A DNA stretch of 64,000 bases from Pararcticibacter amylolyticus. Its GTDB lineage: Bacteria; Bacteroidota; Bacteroidia; Sphingobacteriales; Sphingobacteriaceae. The translations under genes were made by a program, and so were the position numbers. Positions 62,850 through 64,000 of this stretch are shown piece after piece; the stretch's first letter is position 1, and each line of letters begins with the position of its first letter. The notes below the pieces were generated by a model. That model ran no database searches. It had not been told where the DNA came from and worked only from the letters and a program-made list of their open reading frames with translations. The stretch lies in the NCBI RefSeq assembly GCF_003130405.1, contig NZ_QEAS01000005.1, forward strand, positions 95,318 to 159,317, given 5' to 3'.

Positions 62850-63329
62850 TTATTGGTTCAGCATCCGGTTAAGTTTGTTAAACATTTTAATCCAGCTTTG
62901 GTAAGCTCCTGTCTTCTTAGCTTCTTCTTCTGCAACGGTTTGATGGATCGATACCTTAGTTTGTGAACCGACAGGCTCGAACGTAACGGTTGTTACGAGC
63001 TCTTCCGGCCAGTCTTCGGTCTTACCGGCATTAAGCGAACTGACCGAATTTCCATGTTCATCGGAGAGTACCATGGTGAAAACCAGTCTCTGCGGAGGCG
63101 TCACTTCCTGGTATTTACCCTTAATCCAGCAGTCTCCGTGCACGGGGTCATGAATGCAGGAATGGAACGTACCGCCTTGTGTGACGTCAATAGCTTTGAA
63201 TTCAATCGTACATCCATCCGGAGCATACCATTTTTCTAACTTTTCTTTTTCAGTCCACGCCTGGAATACGACTTCGGCAGGTGCATCAAACAAATGAGTG
63301 ATGAAGAGTTCTTTTTTGTCTGTTTTCAT
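62850..63329 (-). CDS. SRPBCC/AHSA1 family protein
   Basis: The start is set at ATG 63329 (159 residues), four bases after the end of the ArsR gene; a longer reading would overlap that gene. The protein is one START-like SRPBCC domain of the Aha1-C (AHSA1) type: ELFITHLFDAPAEVVFQAWTE, WYAPDGCTIE, GGTFHSCI and TVTFEPVGSQTKVSIHQTV. Such proteins form a hydrophobic pocket for a small lipid-like ligand. The gene is co-transcribed with an ArsR-type repressor, a common pair in Bacteroidota. The ligand is unknown. Confidence 0.88.
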   Translation of the reverse strand: MKTDKKELFITHLFDAPAEVVFQAWTEKEKLEKWYAPDGCTIEFKAIDVTQGGTFHSCIHDPVHGDCWIKGKYQEVTPPQRLVFTMVLSDEHGNSVSSLNAGKTEDWPEELVTTVTFEPVGSQTKVSIHQTVAEEEAKKTGAYQSWIKMFNKLNRMLNQ

Positions 63330-63333
63330 AATA

Positions 63334-63651
63334 CTATTTCTTGGTTTCTTTAAGGAGCATGTCCAGCTTTTCAAAGCGCTGGTTCCATAGTTTTCGCGAT
63401 TCGGTCACCCAGTCTGCTACCTCATCAAGCTGGCTAAGTTTTGCCTCACAAAATTGTTCCCGCCCTTTCTGGACGACTGTTATAACCCCGCATTCGCTGA
63501 GGATCTTAATATGTTTCGCAACAGCCTGCCTGCTCATGTCAAAATCTTCGACTATCTGGCCAATGTTAAGCGGCCCTTTCGACAGTTTCTGAATGATCAT
63601 TCTCCTGGTCGGATCCGCTATCGCCTGAAAAACATCTCTTCTTTCAATCAT
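63334..63651 (-). CDS. ArsR family transcriptional repressor
   Basis: The 105-residue protein is a single winged helix-turn-helix: VFQAIADPTRRMIIQKLSKG, then IVEDFDMSRQAVAKHIKIL (recognition helix) and the wing GVITVVQKGREQFCEAKL. No metal-binding cysteine pair is seen, so it is probably not a metal sensor. It is the first gene of an operon with the SRPBCC protein, with which it is often paired. Its promoter is flanked by two near-identical palindromes, which suggests it represses its own operon. Confidence 0.9.
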   Translation of the reverse strand: MIERRDVFQAIADPTRRMIIQKLSKGPLNIGQIVEDFDMSRQAVAKHIKILSECGVITVVQKGREQFCEAKLSQLDEVADWVTESRKLWNQRFEKLDMLLKETKK

Positions 63652-63655
63652 AATA

Positions 63656-63669
63656 CAACCAAATGGTTG
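63656..63669. promoter_or_regulatory. ArsR operator candidate 1
   Basis: CAACCAAATGGTTG is a palindrome (CAACCA, AA, TGGTTG). It ends five bases before the ArsR start codon, so binding here would block the start of transcription or translation. It pairs with a second site at 63683-63696. Confidence 0.65.
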
Positions 63670-63670
63670 T

Positions 63671-63678
63671 CAAATATA
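63671..63678 (-). promoter_or_regulatory. -7 box of the ArsR/SRPBCC operon
   Basis: TATATTTG on the minus strand is an exact TAnnTTTG. It lies between the two palindromes and 20 bases before the ArsR start codon, so both operators would cover the promoter. Confidence 0.65.
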
Positions 63679-63682
63679 AATA

Positions 63683-63696
63683 CAACTATTTGGTTG
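63683..63696. promoter_or_regulatory. ArsR operator candidate 2
   Basis: On the minus strand this reads CAACCAAATAGTTG, one base different from site 1, with centres 27 bases apart. It covers the region just upstream of the -7 box. Twin sites suggest cooperative binding of two dimers. Confidence 0.6.
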
Positions 63697-63810
63697 TGCA
63701 ATAGCTTGTCGTTTTTTTTCTTACAAGCAGAGGCTGCTCTGCCGTTTTCGACTGTAAGGGTGCAAAAACTTATTGATGTGAAGCTGGTTTATACACCATA
63801 TAACCCTAAA

Positions 63811-64000
63811 ATGAAAAAACATAGCTTTTTCTACCGGAACGGGCTGAGCATTGTGTTTCTGTGTTTGTTCGTGGCGGCAATGCTGGCCCAGTCTCTTACT
63901 GGCTGGAAGGAACATAACCAGGAGCGTGAAGATGAACACGCGATGCCGCTTGATTTTAGCACCTATCTTACGAGCGGACATTTCATTTCATCAACATTTG
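63811..64000 (+). CDS. DUF6766-like membrane protein, 5' part only
   Basis: The frame starts at ATG 63811 and runs off the window, giving 63 residues. It has one membrane helix (NGLSIVFLCLFVAAMLAQSL), then GWKEHNQEREDEH and LDFSTYLTSGHFISSTF. The pattern of a short N-terminal helix, an Asn/Glu-rich loop and YLTSGHF matches the DUF6766 family of small membrane proteins of unknown function. The gene is cut by the end of the window, so no further statement is possible. Confidence 0.65.
   Translation, partial: MKKHSFFYRNGLSIVFLCLFVAAMLAQSLTGWKEHNQEREDEHAMPLDFSTYLTSGHFISSTF

Noticed and set aside
63330-63374. N-terminal extension of the SRPBCC protein
   Set aside because: It overlaps the ArsR coding end; the ATG at 63329 gives the normal SRPBCC start four bases after the ArsR stop.
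63721-63981. 86-codon minus-strand frame at the right end
   Set aside because: It is the shadow of the DUF6766-like gene start on the plus strand, which has a clear membrane helix and family pattern.
1-64000. tRNA, rRNA, CRISPR array, insertion sequence or prophage
   Set aside because: No cloverleaf, rRNA core, regularly spaced repeat, transposase or phage gene was recognised on either strand.

Overview
This window comes from a member of the Bacteroidota, most like a soil, plant or aquatic glycan degrader of the Sphingobacteriaceae/Chitinophagaceae kind. The evidence is three SusC/SusD pairs, two hybrid-type two-component sensors with beta-propeller input domains, many secreted glycoside hydrolases, an FHS-family sugar permease, and several promoters matching the Bacteroidetes -7 box TAnnTTTG. 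The genus cannot be fixed from sequence alone. I see no rRNA, tRNA, CRISPR array, insertion sequence or prophage.

Layout. 1-3.7 kb: a secreted propeller-like protein, an FHS sugar permease and a LacI regulator. 3.8-6.5 kb (minus strand): a DoxX-like protein, then a Crp/Fnr regulator, a CPBP protease-like membrane protein and a class A beta-lactamase. 7-10.4 kb: a GH3 and alginate-lyase-like operon. 10.5-12.4 kb (minus): a PAS histidine kinase and its receiver. 12.5-15.5 kb (minus): a GH115 alpha-glucuronidase. 15.9-26 kb: a glycan-uptake locus with an IPT/NHL lipoprotein, SusC, SusD, a DUF4973-like lipoprotein and a GH89. 26-26.9 kb (minus): a universal stress protein. 27.2-41.1 kb: a second locus with GH97, a fused hybrid two-component regulator, SusC, SusD, a DUF3823 lipoprotein and a tandem GH43. 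41.3-58.7 kb: a third locus with a GH5-like/DUF1080/Gfo-Idh-MocA/GH105 operon, a split hybrid regulator on the minus strand, a ricin-GH43 lipoprotein, SusC, SusD and a second GH105. 58.9-64 kb: ordinary genes, namely purT, a WYL regulator divergent from an RtcB-type RNA ligase, an ArsR/SRPBCC pair, and the start of a DUF6766-like membrane protein cut by the window edge.

How it works together. The genes suggest stepwise breakdown of acidic, branched plant or microbial polysaccharides. Lipoproteins and SusC/D capture and import oligosaccharides. Periplasmic GH43, GH115, GH105, GH97, GH89 and GH3 enzymes then trim arabinose, glucuronic acid, unsaturated uronate, alpha-galactose or alpha-glucose, alpha-GlcNAc and beta-glucose.

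The main non-obvious result is a 59-bp promoter-proximal element found four times. It lies upstream of GH115 (minus strand), the GH5-like operon, the ricin-GH43 gene and the third SusC. All four copies align without gaps, share the invariant core AATCGACAAA, and end in a TTTA(C/A)TTTG or CTTACTTTG -7-like box. They surround the split regulator at 45.8-49.8 kb and look like its regulon, tying the distant GH115 gene to the third locus. That regulon also contains a possible oxidative (3-keto) glycan-cleavage pair, DUF1080 plus a Tat-exported Gfo/Idh/MocA protein. All functions are read from sequence patterns; no database search was run.
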